Shown: in pieces, positions 35,933 through 44,640 of the stretch | How the letters are laid out: each line of letters begins with the position of its first letter | How positions within the stretch are numbered: the stretch's first letter is position 1 | Notes under the pieces: generated by a model | Seen by the model: the letters and a program-made list of their open reading frames with translations, nothing else | Databases searched by the model: none | What the model was told of the DNA's origin: nothing | Program-made: the position numbers and the translations under genes | From: Nonomuraea maritima | GTDB taxonomy: Bacteria; Actinomycetota; Actinomycetes; Streptosporangiales; Streptosporangiaceae | Direction: 5' to 3' | Assembly: GCF_900100395.1 (NCBI RefSeq) | Contig: NZ_FNFB01000002.1 | Coordinates: 619,074 to 683,073, forward strand | Length of the DNA: 64,000 nt

Positions 35933-36783
35933 AGCTCTTCGACCAGGCCCGAGAGGCCCTCGTGGCCGAGGCCGCGGCCCGCGCGCCGGTCGATGGCGTC
36001 CTTCAGCGGCAGCAGCAGGTCGGGCCTGACGCCCTGCTCCTGGAAGGTGCGCACCAGGGTCTCCATCCCGGACCGGTTGATCTCCAGGTTGGAGACCTCG
36101 GTGGCGTGGTCGCCGGACTCGACCTGGGCGGCCATGTGGGGCTGCTGCGCGGCCATCGCGTTCAGCCACGGGACGAGCAGGGACGTGGTGAACTCCCCCA
36201 CGGGGTATCCCGCGGACCGGACCAGCGCGGCGGCCTCCAGGAAACCGGCGATCTGGCCGTACATGCCGGTCAGCATGGCGAGGTCCAGCAGGGGGGCCAG
36301 GCCGGGGTCCTCGCCGGTGAACAGGGAGTCTGCCAGGGCGGCGAGCACGGGCTGGTACCGGTCGAAGGCCGTGCGGGAGCCGCTGTAGAGGATGAGCGCG
36401 CCCGGCTCGGCGATCATCTGGGGCACGGCCATGATGCCGCCGTCGAGGTAGCCGGCGGCGCCGCGCCCGGTCACCCATGAGGCGGTCTCCCGGGCCTCAG
36501 ACGGACGGCCGGTGGTGAGGTTGGCGACCACCTTGCCCTCCAGCGACGCCTCCTCCAGCAGCCCGCGGGTCGCCGGGTAGTCGAGCACGCAGACGATCAC
36601 CAGGTCGGCGGCCGCGACGGCCGCCGCGGGGGTGTCCGCACGGATCGCGCCCTCGGCCACCAGAGGGTCGGCCTTGGCGGGCGTACGGTTCCACACGGTG
36701 ACACGGTGGCCGGCGCCGAGGAGGGCGCCCGCGAGGGCGGATCCCATGAGCCCGAGGCCGAGTACGGCGATGTTCTCAGACAT
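35929..36783 (-). CDS. imine-reductase-like NAD(P)-dependent oxidoreductase
   Basis: This 284-residue protein belongs to the 6-phosphogluconate/beta-hydroxyacid dehydrogenase superfamily. The Rossmann motif is GLGLMGSALAGALLGAGHRV (about 8-27), followed by TVWNRTPAKADPL, an NADPH-type arginine. The usual beta-hydroxyacid lysine is absent, and LDGGIMAVPQMIAEPGALI followed by LDLAMLTGMYGQIAGFLEAA is typical of imine reductases, with Asp at the proton-donor position. It could reduce cyclic imines or act on a pathway intermediate. It diverges from a SARP regulator 75 bp away, which suggests control by it. AGGAA lies 8 nt before the ATG. Insertion here splits the GlgE-pathway genes. Confidence 0.85.
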   Translation of the reverse strand: MSENIAVLGLGLMGSALAGALLGAGHRVTVWNRTPAKADPLVAEGAIRADTPAAAVAAADLVIVCVLDYPATRGLLEEASLEGKVVANLTTGRPSEARETASWVTGRGAAGYLDGGIMAVPQMIAEPGALILYSGSRTAFDRYQPVLAALADSLFTGEDPGLAPLLDLAMLTGMYGQIAGFLEAAALVRSAGYPVGEFTTSLLVPWLNAMAAQQPHMAAQVESGDHATEVSNLEINRSGMETLVRTFQEQGVRPDLLLPLKDAIDRRAGRGLGHEGLSGLVEEL

Positions 36784-36830
36784 AGCAAGATTCCTTCGTC
36801 AGGAGGTCAGTGCGTCCACCCTGGCCGGGG

Positions 36831-36863
36831 CGGGTTATGGTCGGGTTCGGAGTGGGTTATGGG
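36831..36863 (+). promoter_or_regulatory. three 11-bp direct repeats, candidate SARP operator
   Basis: CGGGTTATGGT, CGGGTTCGGAG and TGGGTTATGGG follow one another exactly at 11-bp spacing. SARP-family activators typically bind short direct repeats spaced 11 bp apart on one face of DNA. The third repeat contains the ATG of the adjacent SARP-family gene, and its Shine-Dalgarno GGAG lies in the second. This could be an autoregulatory site or serve the divergent reductase promoter. Confidence 0.5.
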
Positions 36864-39800
36864 GGACGGATTGCGGTTCGGGGTGCTGGGGCCGCTCACC
36901 GTGTGGTCGCCCGGCGGGGAAGCCGTCCGGGTGCCCGAGGTCAAGGTGCGGGCGCTGCTGGCGATCCTGCTGATCCACGCGGGCCGGCCGGTCTCCGCCG
37001 ACCGGCTGGTCGAGGACCTGTGGGACGGTCGCCCGCCCGCCGGCGCCCGCGCGGCCCTGCGGGTGAAGGTGTCGCAGCTGCGGGCGGTGCTGGGGCGGGA
37101 ACTGGTGACGTACCAGGCGCCGGGGTACGTGCTGCACGCCGGGCGCGAGGACGTCGACGCCGGCCGGTTCGAGACGCTGCTGGAGAAGGCCCGGCGCGAC
37201 GACGACCCGAGCGCCCGCGCGGCGCTGCTGCGCGAGGGCCTCGGCCTGTGGCGCGGCGGCGCGTACGACGGCTTCGCCGACGAGCCGTTCGCGCGGACGG
37301 CGGTGGCGCGGCTGGAGGAACAGCGGCTGGTCGCGCTGGAGGAGCTCGCCGAGGCGCGGCTCGCGCTGGGCGAGCACGGGCTGCTCGCCGCCGAGCTGAG
37401 CGACCTGGTGGCCGAGCACCCGTTGCGCGAGCGGCTGCGGGAGCTGCACGTACGGGCGCTCTACCGGGCCGGGTTGTCGCGCGAGGCGCTGGAGAGCTAC
37501 CACGACCTGCGGCGGCGGCTGGCCGACGAGCTGGGCCTCGACCCAGGGCCTGCGCTGGTGGCCCTGCACCGGGCGATCCTGGAACGCGACCCTTCCCTGG
37601 ACCCGCCCAAGGACGCTTCGCCCGGCCGGGTGGGGCTGCCGGTGCCGCTGACCCCCCTCGTGGGGCGGGACGAGGCGGTGGCCGAGGTCGTCGCGCTGCT
37701 GCGTACCGCACGGCTGGTCACGCTCGTCGGGCCGGGTGGGGTGGGCAAGACGCGCCTGGCCCTCGCCGTGGCCGGGCGCATCGAGGACGGCGACGTGTGG
37801 CTGGCGGAGCTGGCCTCGCTGCCCACGGAGGCGGAGGCGGTCGAGGTCGCCGAGGCGGTCGCAGACGTGCTTGGCCTGCGTGACGACGCCCCCGGCGCGC
37901 TGATGGACCGGCTGCCTGCCGCGTTGGCGGGCAGGCCGGCGCTGCTCGTCCTGGACAACTGCGAGCACGTGGTGGAGCAGGCGGCCGAGCTGGCCGACCG
38001 GCTGCTGCGGGCCGTGCCAGGGCTTCGGGTGCTCGTCACCGGGCAGGCGCCGCTGGGGATCGCGGGCGAGCGGGTGTGGAGCGTGCCGCCGCTCGCTCAG
38101 GAGGCGGCGGTGGAGCTGTTCACGGCGCGGGCCGGCGTCCCGCCGGACGCCGACGTCGCCGAGATCTGCGCGCGGCTGTACGGCATCCCGCTGGCGCTGG
38201 AGCTGGCCGCCACCAGGATGCGGGCGCTGACACCGCGTCAGTTCGCCGAACGCCTCGACGACCGCTTCCGGCTCCTCGGCTCCGGCCTGCGCACCGCGCC
38301 GGCCCGGCAGCGGACCCTGCGGGCCGTGATCGACTGGAGCTGGGAGCTGCTGACGGACGCCGAACGCGTCGTGCTGCGGCGGCTGGCCGTGCACGCCGAC
38401 GGATGCACCCTGGAGGCGGCCGAGGAGGTGTGCGCCGAGCCCGGCCTCGACGTGCTCGACCTGCTGGCCCGCCTGGTCGACCGTTCACTCGTGGTCCGTA
38501 CGCCCGGCCCTCGCTACCGTCTGTTGGAGTCGGTGGCCGCGTACTGCCGGGAGCGGCTGGCGGAGGCCGGAGAGCTGGACGCCGTACGGCTGCGGCACGT
38601 CCGCCACTACACGGACCTGGCCGAGCGTACGGAGCCGGCCCTGCGCGGTCACGGGCAGCGGCAGGCGCTCGCCCTGCTCGACGCCGAGCACGCCAACCTG
38701 CGCGCGGCCCTGGAGGCGGCGGTACGGGCGGGGGCGGCCGGGGAGGCGCTCCGGCTGGTGAACGCGCTGGCCTGGTCGTGGGTGCTGCGCGGCAGACTCG
38801 GAGAGGGCCGCCGCGCGCTGGAGTCGGCCCTGTCGATCACGGACCCGTCCCCATGTGGAGCGGTGGCGCAGGCACGGGTGTGGGCGGCCGGGCTGACGCT
38901 GCTGGCGGGGCGGCTCGTGCCGGTCGACGTCGCGCTGATCGACGTGGTGGAGGATCCGCGGGCCAGGGCGCGGGCGCGGTGGTTCGCGGGCTTCGCGCTG
39001 TTCGGCTACGGAGATCTGTCGGCGAGCGTGGAGCTGGTGGAGACGGCATTGGCGGAGTTCCGCGAGCTCGGTGACACGTGGGGGACGGCCGCCGCGCTCA
39101 ACGTCCTCGGGCGCCAGGCCGTCCTGCGCGGCGACCTGGACGCGCTGCGCGAGCACGCGGAGCGGGCGCTGGAGCTGTTCCGGCGGCTCGGCGACCGGTG
39201 GGGCGAGCTGCGGGCGGCCGAGAACCTCGGCACCCTGGCCGAGATCACCGGCGACTACGAGCGGGCCGCCGCGCTGCGCCGCGAGGGGCTGGCGATGGCC
39301 GAGGAGCTCGGCCTGTGGAGCTCGGTGTCCGACGCGCTGTCGCGCCTGGGCAGGATCGCCCTGCTGACCGGCGACCGCGCGGCCGCCGACGAGCACCACG
39401 AGCGCGCGGCACGGCTGGCGGCGGCGCAGTCGAACCGGCCCGCCGAGGAGTTCGCCGAGCTGGGTCTCGCGCTCTCGGCCCGCAGGCAGGGCCGGCTCGC
39501 CGAGGCGGAGCGACGGCTGCGCACCTGGCTGAGCTGGGTCGAGGACGTGTCCGGCGACCCCGGCGCGGCGCTGATCCTGGCCGAGCTGGGCTTCGTCGCC
39601 GAGCAGCGCGGCGACGCGGCGGGCGCCCTCGACCTGCAGCGCCGGGCGCTGGCGGTGGCCCGCAAGGTCGGCGACCCGCGGGCGATCGCGCTCGCGCTGG
39701 AAGGGCTGGCGGGCGCGCTGGCCCTCGACGGCCACCCTGAGCAGGCGGCCCGCCGCCTGGGCCGCGCCGCCGCACTCCGCGCCTCCGCCGGCGCGCCACT

Positions 39801-39954
39801 GCCACCCGCCGAACGCGGCGACGTCAACCGCATCGAGGCCACCCTCCGCGCCGCCCTTGGCCCGGACACCGTCGCCGCCGCCATGACCAACGGCGCCACC
39901 CTCCCCTTGGAGGACCAGCCGAGCCCACCCCCTGCCCGGACACCGCCACCATGA
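36859..39954 (+). CDS. AfsR/SARP-family regulator, BTAD-NB-ARC-TPR
   Basis: This 1031-residue regulator has a winged-helix DNA-binding domain (about 5-95: LRFGVLGPLTVW, LLIHAGRPVSADRLVEDLW), a BTAD helical domain (about 100-245: LESYHDLRRRLADELGLDPG), and a STAND NTPase module (about 265-560). Walker A is GPGGVGKTRLAL near residue 290, and the Walker B-like segment is PALLVLDNCEHV. TPR-like repeats follow to the C-terminus (WGELRAAENLGTLAEITGDY). Such proteins control secondary metabolism or stress genes, but no biosynthetic cluster is visible here. The ATG at 36859 has GGAG 6 nt upstream, inside the 11-bp repeats. It probably regulates the divergent reductase. Confidence 0.93.
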   Translation: MGDGLRFGVLGPLTVWSPGGEAVRVPEVKVRALLAILLIHAGRPVSADRLVEDLWDGRPPAGARAALRVKVSQLRAVLGRELVTYQAPGYVLHAGREDVDAGRFETLLEKARRDDDPSARAALLREGLGLWRGGAYDGFADEPFARTAVARLEEQRLVALEELAEARLALGEHGLLAAELSDLVAEHPLRERLRELHVRALYRAGLSREALESYHDLRRRLADELGLDPGPALVALHRAILERDPSLDPPKDASPGRVGLPVPLTPLVGRDEAVAEVVALLRTARLVTLVGPGGVGKTRLALAVAGRIEDGDVWLAELASLPTEAEAVEVAEAVADVLGLRDDAPGALMDRLPAALAGRPALLVLDNCEHVVEQAAELADRLLRAVPGLRVLVTGQAPLGIAGERVWSVPPLAQEAAVELFTARAGVPPDADVAEICARLYGIPLALELAATRMRALTPRQFAERLDDRFRLLGSGLRTAPARQRTLRAVIDWSWELLTDAERVVLRRLAVHADGCTLEAAEEVCAEPGLDVLDLLARLVDRSLVVRTPGPRYRLLESVAAYCRERLAEAGELDAVRLRHVRHYTDLAERTEPALRGHGQRQALALLDAEHANLRAALEAAVRAGAAGEALRLVNALAWSWVLRGRLGEGRRALESALSITDPSPCGAVAQARVWAAGLTLLAGRLVPVDVALIDVVEDPRARARARWFAGFALFGYGDLSASVELVETALAEFRELGDTWGTAAALNVLGRQAVLRGDLDALREHAERALELFRRLGDRWGELRAAENLGTLAEITGDYERAAALRREGLAMAEELGLWSSVSDALSRLGRIALLTGDRAAADEHHERAARLAAAQSNRPAEEFAELGLALSARRQGRLAEAERRLRTWLSWVEDVSGDPGAALILAELGFVAEQRGDAAGALDLQRRALAVARKVGDPRAIALALEGLAGALALDGHPEQAARRLGRAAALRASAGAPLPPAERGDVNRIEATLRAALGPDTVAAAMTNGATLPLEDQPSPPPARTPPP

Positions 39955-40027
39955 CCCGCGCTCCCTTGGAGGACACGTCGGGCCAAGAAGTGGGAAAGGG
40001 CTAGTTATCCGAAGCGGGCGTCCTGTT

Positions 40028-40072
40028 GTGATCAGGGCGTGATTTTGCACCTTCGGTGATTGTCGCCGTGAA
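40028..40072 (+). repeat. clustered GTGAT motifs upstream of glgB
   Basis: GTGAT occurs at 40028, 40039 and 40056, with GTGAA at 40068 (spacings of 11, 17 and 12 bp), in the 167-bp leader of glgB. This may be a regulator site or chance. Confidence 0.3.
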
Positions 40073-40121
40073 AGCGGGCAGTGCCTGGGATGGACGGTCA
40101 TCCTAAGGCAGGGTTGGGAGC

Positions 40122-42287
40122 ATGCCGATGAGGACAGAGCTCGACCGCCTCGCGGGCGGGGCGCACCACGATCCGCACTCCGTGCTCGGAGCGCACCCCG
40201 TGTCCGGCGGGGTCGTCTTCCGCACGCTGCGCCCGCTCGCCGAACGCGTGCGCGTGAAGCTGGAGGACGGCACCGCCAAGGACACGGCGCACGCCATGAA
40301 GCACGTGGCCCACGGGGTGTTCGAGGTGACCGTGCCGGGGCTGGACAAGGTGCCCGCGTACGCGCTGGAGGTGACGTACGCGGGCGCCCCGCCCTTCGAG
40401 ACGCGCGACCCGTACCGGCACTGGCCGACGCTCGGGGAGGTGGACCTGCACCTCATCGGCGAGGGACGGCACGAGCGGCTGTGGGAGGTCCTCGGCGCCC
40501 GCGTGATGACGCACGAGGACGTGCCGGGCACCGCGTTCGCGGTGTGGGCGCCGAACGCGCGCGGCGTCCGGGTGGTCGGCGACTTCAACCACTGGGACGG
40601 CGCCGCCTTCCCGATGCGGTCGCTCGGACGTTCTGGAGTATGGGAGCTGTTCGTCCCCGGGCTGGGCGCGGGCGAGCGGTACAAGTACCGCATCCTCGGC
40701 GCCGACGGGGTGTGGCGGGAGAAGGCCGACCCGATGGCCCGGCGGACCGAGGTGCCGCCGATGACCGCGTCCGTGATCGACAAGTCCGACTACAGCTGGC
40801 AGGACGACGCCTGGATGGTCGAGCGCCGCTCGGCGCTGCCGCAGACCGGGCCGATGAGCATCTACGAGGTGCACCTCGGCTCGTGGCGGCCTGGCCTGTC
40901 GTACGTCGAACTGGCCGACCAGCTCTCCGAGTACGCAGCCGACATGGGCTTCACCCACGTCGAGCTGCTGCCGGTGGCCGAGCACCCGTTCGGCGGCTCG
41001 TGGGGCTACCAGGTGACCTCGTACTACGCGCCCACGGCGCGGTTCGGCACGCCCGACGAGTTCCGCCACTTCGTCGACCGGCTGCACCAGCGCGGCATCG
41101 GCGTCCTGCTCGACTGGGTGCCTGCGCACTTCCCGATGGACGACTGGGCGCTGGCCCGCTTCGACGGCACCCCGCTGTACGAGCACGCCGACCCGGCGCG
41201 GGGCGAGCACCCCGACTGGGGCACGTACGTCTTCGACTTCGGACGGCGGGAGGTGCGCAACTTCCTGGTCGCCAACGCGCTGTTCTGGCTGAAGGAGTTC
41301 CACATCGACGGCCTGCGGGTGGACGCGGTCGCCTCGATGCTCTATCTCGACTACTCGCGGCGCGAGGGCGAGTGGACGCCCAACGTCTTCGGCGGCCGGG
41401 AGAACCTCGACGCGGTGGAGTTCCTCAAGGAGATGAACGCCGTCTGCTACCGCGAGGCCCCCGGCATCTCGATGGTGGCCGAGGAGTCGACGGCCTGGCC
41501 GGGCGTGACGCGGCCGGCGCACCTCGGCGGGCTCGGGTTCGGCTTCAAGTGGAACATGGGCTGGATGCACGACACGCTCGAGTATCTGCGCCACGAGCCG
41601 ATCTTCCGCCAGTACCACCACCACCAGATGACGTTCTCGCTGTTGTACGCCTACTCCGAGAACTACGTGCTGCCGCTGTCGCACGACGAGGTCGTGCACG
41701 GCAAGGGCTCGCTGCTCGGCAAGATGCCGGGCGACGAGTGGCAGCGGTTCGCGCAGCTGCGGGCGCTGCTGACCTTCATGTGGGCGCATCCGGGCAAGCA
41801 GCTGCTGTTCATGGGCGGTGAGTTCGGCCAGGGCTCGGAGTGGTCGGAGGAGCGCGGGCTCGACTGGTGGGTGCTGGAGTTCGACGGCCACCAGGGCGTG
41901 CAGCGCCTGGTCCGCGACCTGAACCGGATCTACAGGGAGACGCCGGCGCTGTGGGAGCAGGACTGCAAGCCGGAGGGGTTCCGGTGGATCGACGCCGACG
42001 ACGCCTCGGGCAACACGTTCTCGTTCGTCCGCTACGCGGCCGACGGCTCTGCGGTGGCGTGCGTGGTCAACTTCAGCGGCGGGCCGCACGAGCACTACCG
42101 GCTCGGGCTCCCGTACGGGGGCCGGTGGACGGAGATCGTCAACACCGACGCGTACGACTACTGGGGCAGCGGCGTGGGCAACCAGGGGGCGGTCGAGGCC
42201 GGGGACGATCCGTGGCACGGGCTGCCGCACTCGACGACGCTGCGGGTGCCGCCGCTCGGCGCGGTGTGGCTCAGGCACGAACGGTGA
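40122..42287 (+). CDS. glgB: 1,4-alpha-glucan branching enzyme
   Basis: This 721-residue GH13 enzyme introduces alpha-1,6 branches into the glucan built by GlgE. It contains an N-terminal N1 domain (about 1-110, [16 protein letters not shown]), a CBM48 domain ([21 protein letters not shown], split) and the barrel. Catalytic segments are [20 protein letters not shown] (nucleophile Asp), [13 protein letters not shown] (Glu) and [13 protein letters not shown] (Asp). The C-terminal all-beta domain is complete. The ATG at 40122 follows GGGAGC. It belongs with glgE-treS-mak but is separated from them by two unrelated genes, so it has its own promoter. Confidence 0.97.
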   Translation: MPMRTELDRLAGGAHHDPHSVLGAHPVSGGVVFRTLRPLAERVRVKLEDGTAKDTAHAMKHVAHGVFEVTVPGLDKVPAYALEVTYAGAPPFETRDPYRHWPTLGEVDLHLIGEGRHERLWEVLGARVMTHEDVPGTAFAVWAPNARGVRVVGDFNHWDGAAFPMRSLGRSGVWELFVPGLGAGERYKYRILGADGVWREKADPMARRTEVPPMTASVIDKSDYSWQDDAWMVERRSALPQTGPMSIYEVHLGSWRPGLSYVELADQLSEYAADMGFTHVELLPVAEHPFGGSWGYQVTSYYAPTARFGTPDEFRHFVDRLHQRGIGVLLDWVPAHFPMDDWALARFDGTPLYEHADPARGEHPDWGTYVFDFGRREVRNFLVANALFWLKEFHIDGLRVDAVASMLYLDYSRREGEWTPNVFGGRENLDAVEFLKEMNAVCYREAPGISMVAEESTAWPGVTRPAHLGGLGFGFKWNMGWMHDTLEYLRHEPIFRQYHHHQMTFSLLYAYSENYVLPLSHDEVVHGKGSLLGKMPGDEWQRFAQLRALLTFMWAHPGKQLLFMGGEFGQGSEWSEERGLDWWVLEFDGHQGVQRLVRDLNRIYRETPALWEQDCKPEGFRWIDADDASGNTFSFVRYAADGSAVACVVNFSGGPHEHYRLGLPYGGRWTEIVNTDAYDYWGSGVGNQGAVEAGDDPWHGLPHSTTLRVPPLGAVWLRHER

Positions 42288-42376
42288 CGCCGGGCTGGGC
42301 GTCGGGTGCGCGGAGGCTGAGAGTTCCGTGAGAATGCGGGTCGCACGTATGGGCTCTTCCGACAAACCACCCTAAA

Positions 42377-42400
42377 CTCCGAGATCATCCCCTCTCGGAG
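42377..42400 (+). promoter_or_regulatory. dyad covering the Shine-Dalgarno of the first subtilase
   Basis: CTCCGAGA-TCATCCCC-TCTCGGAG has perfect 8-bp arms, and the right arm includes most of the GGAGG ribosome-binding site of the GTG at 42406. If transcribed, it would fold into a hairpin that hides the site. If the TAAACT at 42373-42378 is the -10, it is instead a DNA operator. Confidence 0.45.
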
Positions 42401-42405
42401 GACGC

Positions 42406-44424
42406 GTGCGATTCCGCCCCCTGATCGTGTGCTCGATCGCGCTGGCACTGCTGCCGCTGTCGGCCCCGGCCCATGCCGACCCCACGCCCTTGCCCACTCC
42501 CGTGCAGGCGCCCGTGCAGGCGCCGGACGTCGCCCCGACGCCCCCGCAGGCTCCCCCCGAGGAGCCCGCTCAGGACCCGGTCGCCCCGGAGGACGTCACA
42601 CCGGAGGACCTCACTCCGGAAGACGTCACACCGGAAGACAAGGTCGAGGACGGCCTGGGCGTCGACGGCGGCAGTGAGCGCGCCGTCGTCGAGCTCACCG
42701 GCACCGCGGAGCACGACCCCGTGGCCCGCCAGGCGGCGGCCGACAGCGTGGACGTGCTGCTCCAGCCGCAGGACCAGCCGTTCATGGTGGTCGAGGGCAC
42801 CGCGGACGAGCTGGCCGCGCTGGCCGAGGACCCGCGGGTCTCGTCCATCCACCGCGACCGCACCTACACCCCGGTCGCGCTCGGCCCGAGCCTCTCGCTG
42901 ATCGGCGCCGACCGGGCGCACGCGCGCAACGTCACCGGCGCCGGCCAGGCCGTGGCCGTGCTCGACACCGGCATCGACCCCGACCACCCGTGGTTCCAGG
43001 GCCGCATCCTGGCCCAGGCGTGCTTCTCGGCCGTGGAGGACGGCGTCGAGTCGCTCTGCCCGAACGGCCTGACGGAGCAGACCGACGGCGACGCGGCCGA
43101 CGCCACCACCGAGCGGTGCCTGTCCGGCGGGGTCAACCTGTGCGACCACGGCTCGCACGTCGCCGGCATCGCGGCGGGCACCGGGGGCGTCGCCCCTGGC
43201 GCGGGCATCGTCGCGGTGCAGGTGTTCAGCCGGGTCAACGACGAGGACGTCTGCGGCGAGCCGTCGTGCCTGCTGGCGTACGAGTCGTCGCTGCGCCAGG
43301 CCATGGACTACGTGACGAACCTCCAGCTCCCCCAGCCGATCGCGGCGGTGAACCTGAGCCTCGGCGGCATGCCGTCCGACACCGTGTGCGACACCTCGGA
43401 GGAGGGCGAGATCTTCAAGCCGAAGATCGACGCGCTGCTGGCCAAGGGCATCGCGACCGTGGTGGCGGCGGGCAACGAGTACACCGACGGGGCGTCGGCT
43501 CCCGCGTGCGTCTCGACGGCGGTGGCGGTCGGCGCGAACGACGCGCAGGACCTAGTCGCCGACTTCTCCAACCGGGGAGCGCTGCTGGACTTCTTCGCGC
43601 CCGGCGTGGACATCGAGTCGGCGGTGCCCGACGACTCGACCATGGTCTACAGCGGCACCTCCATGGCGACCCCGCACGTGACCGGCGCGCTGGCGCTGAT
43701 GCGGCAGGCCTATCCGGGTACCCCGACGGCCGAGCTGGTCGAGACGTTGAAGCGCACCGGCCGGCCGTACGTGTACGACTCGAACGGCACGCAGGTCACC
43801 ACGCCGCGGCTGGACCTCGCGGCGGCGCTGGGCGACGCGCCCGTGCAGCCGCCGGTCACGCAGTCGCCTGCCCTGCCGAGCGAGCCGGACGTGCCGGACG
43901 TGCCGGAGCCCGACCCGTACGTGAGCGGTCCCACGCCTGAGCCGGACGCGCCGGCGGACCCGCAGCCGCAGCCGCAGCCGAGCGTGAGCCCGGTGCCGCT
44001 GCCCAGGGTGACCGTCACGGTGACGGTCACGCAGACGCCGCCGTCGGCGTCCGCGGTCTGCACGCGCGCCACCAAGGCGAAGAAGCTGACGTCCGCGAAG
44101 TGGGCCGTGGAGATCCACCGCAGCAGCGGCACGATCCCGGACGCGACGCTCGGGTGCTACCTGAAGCTGATCAGCAAGTCGAGCAAGGTCTTCCCCGAGC
44201 TGACGAAGGCGTCGTCGCTGGGGACGGCGTACCGGGTGCTGAAGAACACGCGGACGGGCAAGGCCCGGCTGGACAGCGCGCTGCTCACGGCCTGGCTGAA
44301 CTGGGCGCACGGCGTGAACGGCACCTCGGCCATGGTCGCCGCGGAGAAGGTGCGCATGAGCAGGAAACCGTCGGCGGCGACGCTGAAGAAGGCCACAACC
44401 AAGGTGCTGAAGACCACTAAATAA
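42406..44424 (+). CDS. secreted S8 subtilase with C-terminal domain (subtilase 1 of 3)
   Basis: This is a 672-residue serine protease with a Sec signal peptide (about 1-24, ending APAHA). A Pro/Glu linker with repeated PED(V/L)T follows, then an I9-like prodomain (about 85-150). The S8 catalytic domain (about 165-480) has Asp in AVLDTGIDPDHP, His in CDHGSHVAGIAAG and Ser in YSGTSMATPHVTGALALM. After a Pro-rich linker ending VTVTVTVTQTPPSAS, there is a Lys-rich domain of about 115 residues with two cysteines that I do not recognise and that the two paralogues lack. The GTG at 42406 follows GGAGG. The catalytic core carries many conserved cysteines, suggesting disulfides. Confidence 0.93.
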   Translation: MRFRPLIVCSIALALLPLSAPAHADPTPLPTPVQAPVQAPDVAPTPPQAPPEEPAQDPVAPEDVTPEDLTPEDVTPEDKVEDGLGVDGGSERAVVELTGTAEHDPVARQAAADSVDVLLQPQDQPFMVVEGTADELAALAEDPRVSSIHRDRTYTPVALGPSLSLIGADRAHARNVTGAGQAVAVLDTGIDPDHPWFQGRILAQACFSAVEDGVESLCPNGLTEQTDGDAADATTERCLSGGVNLCDHGSHVAGIAAGTGGVAPGAGIVAVQVFSRVNDEDVCGEPSCLLAYESSLRQAMDYVTNLQLPQPIAAVNLSLGGMPSDTVCDTSEEGEIFKPKIDALLAKGIATVVAAGNEYTDGASAPACVSTAVAVGANDAQDLVADFSNRGALLDFFAPGVDIESAVPDDSTMVYSGTSMATPHVTGALALMRQAYPGTPTAELVETLKRTGRPYVYDSNGTQVTTPRLDLAAALGDAPVQPPVTQSPALPSEPDVPDVPEPDPYVSGPTPEPDAPADPQPQPQPSVSPVPLPRVTVTVTVTQTPPSASAVCTRATKAKKLTSAKWAVEIHRSSGTIPDATLGCYLKLISKSSKVFPELTKASSLGTAYRVLKNTRTGKARLDSALLTAWLNWAHGVNGTSAMVAAEKVRMSRKPSAATLKKATTKVLKTTK

Positions 44425-44432
44425 CGAAATAG

Positions 44433-44472
44433 CACGAAAAGTCCGGATGCTTCGGCATCCGGACTTTTCGTG
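44433..44472 (+). terminator. very strong terminator with UUCG loop
   Basis: CACGAAAAGTCCGGATGC and its exact complement form a perfect 18-bp stem closed by TTCG, a hyper-stable tetraloop. The arm ends with a TTTTCG run. It starts 9 nt after the first subtilase. Confidence 0.95.
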
Positions 44473-44640
44473 GGCGCGTGCACGAAGCAAAAACGGCACC
44501 AACGTTTCCTCTGGTCGCATACGTCACGGACATCACGCTTGTGACAGGTGGGGATGCCTGTCGCTGTACGCGAAGCCAGGACCCGGGACATGCTTCGCGG
44601 CCCGACCCTCCACACAGGCAACCGACCCATGGAGGAACAA

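Noticed and set aside
36859..39954. SARP regulator as marker of an antibiotic gene cluster
   Set aside because: No polyketide, peptide, terpene or RiPP synthesis genes flank it; neighbours are glucan enzymes and one reductase.
40098..42365. 755-codon minus-strand open frame opposite glgB
   Set aside because: No domains; Arg/Val/His-rich shadow composition typical of antisense frames in high-GC DNA. glgB on the plus strand is complete.
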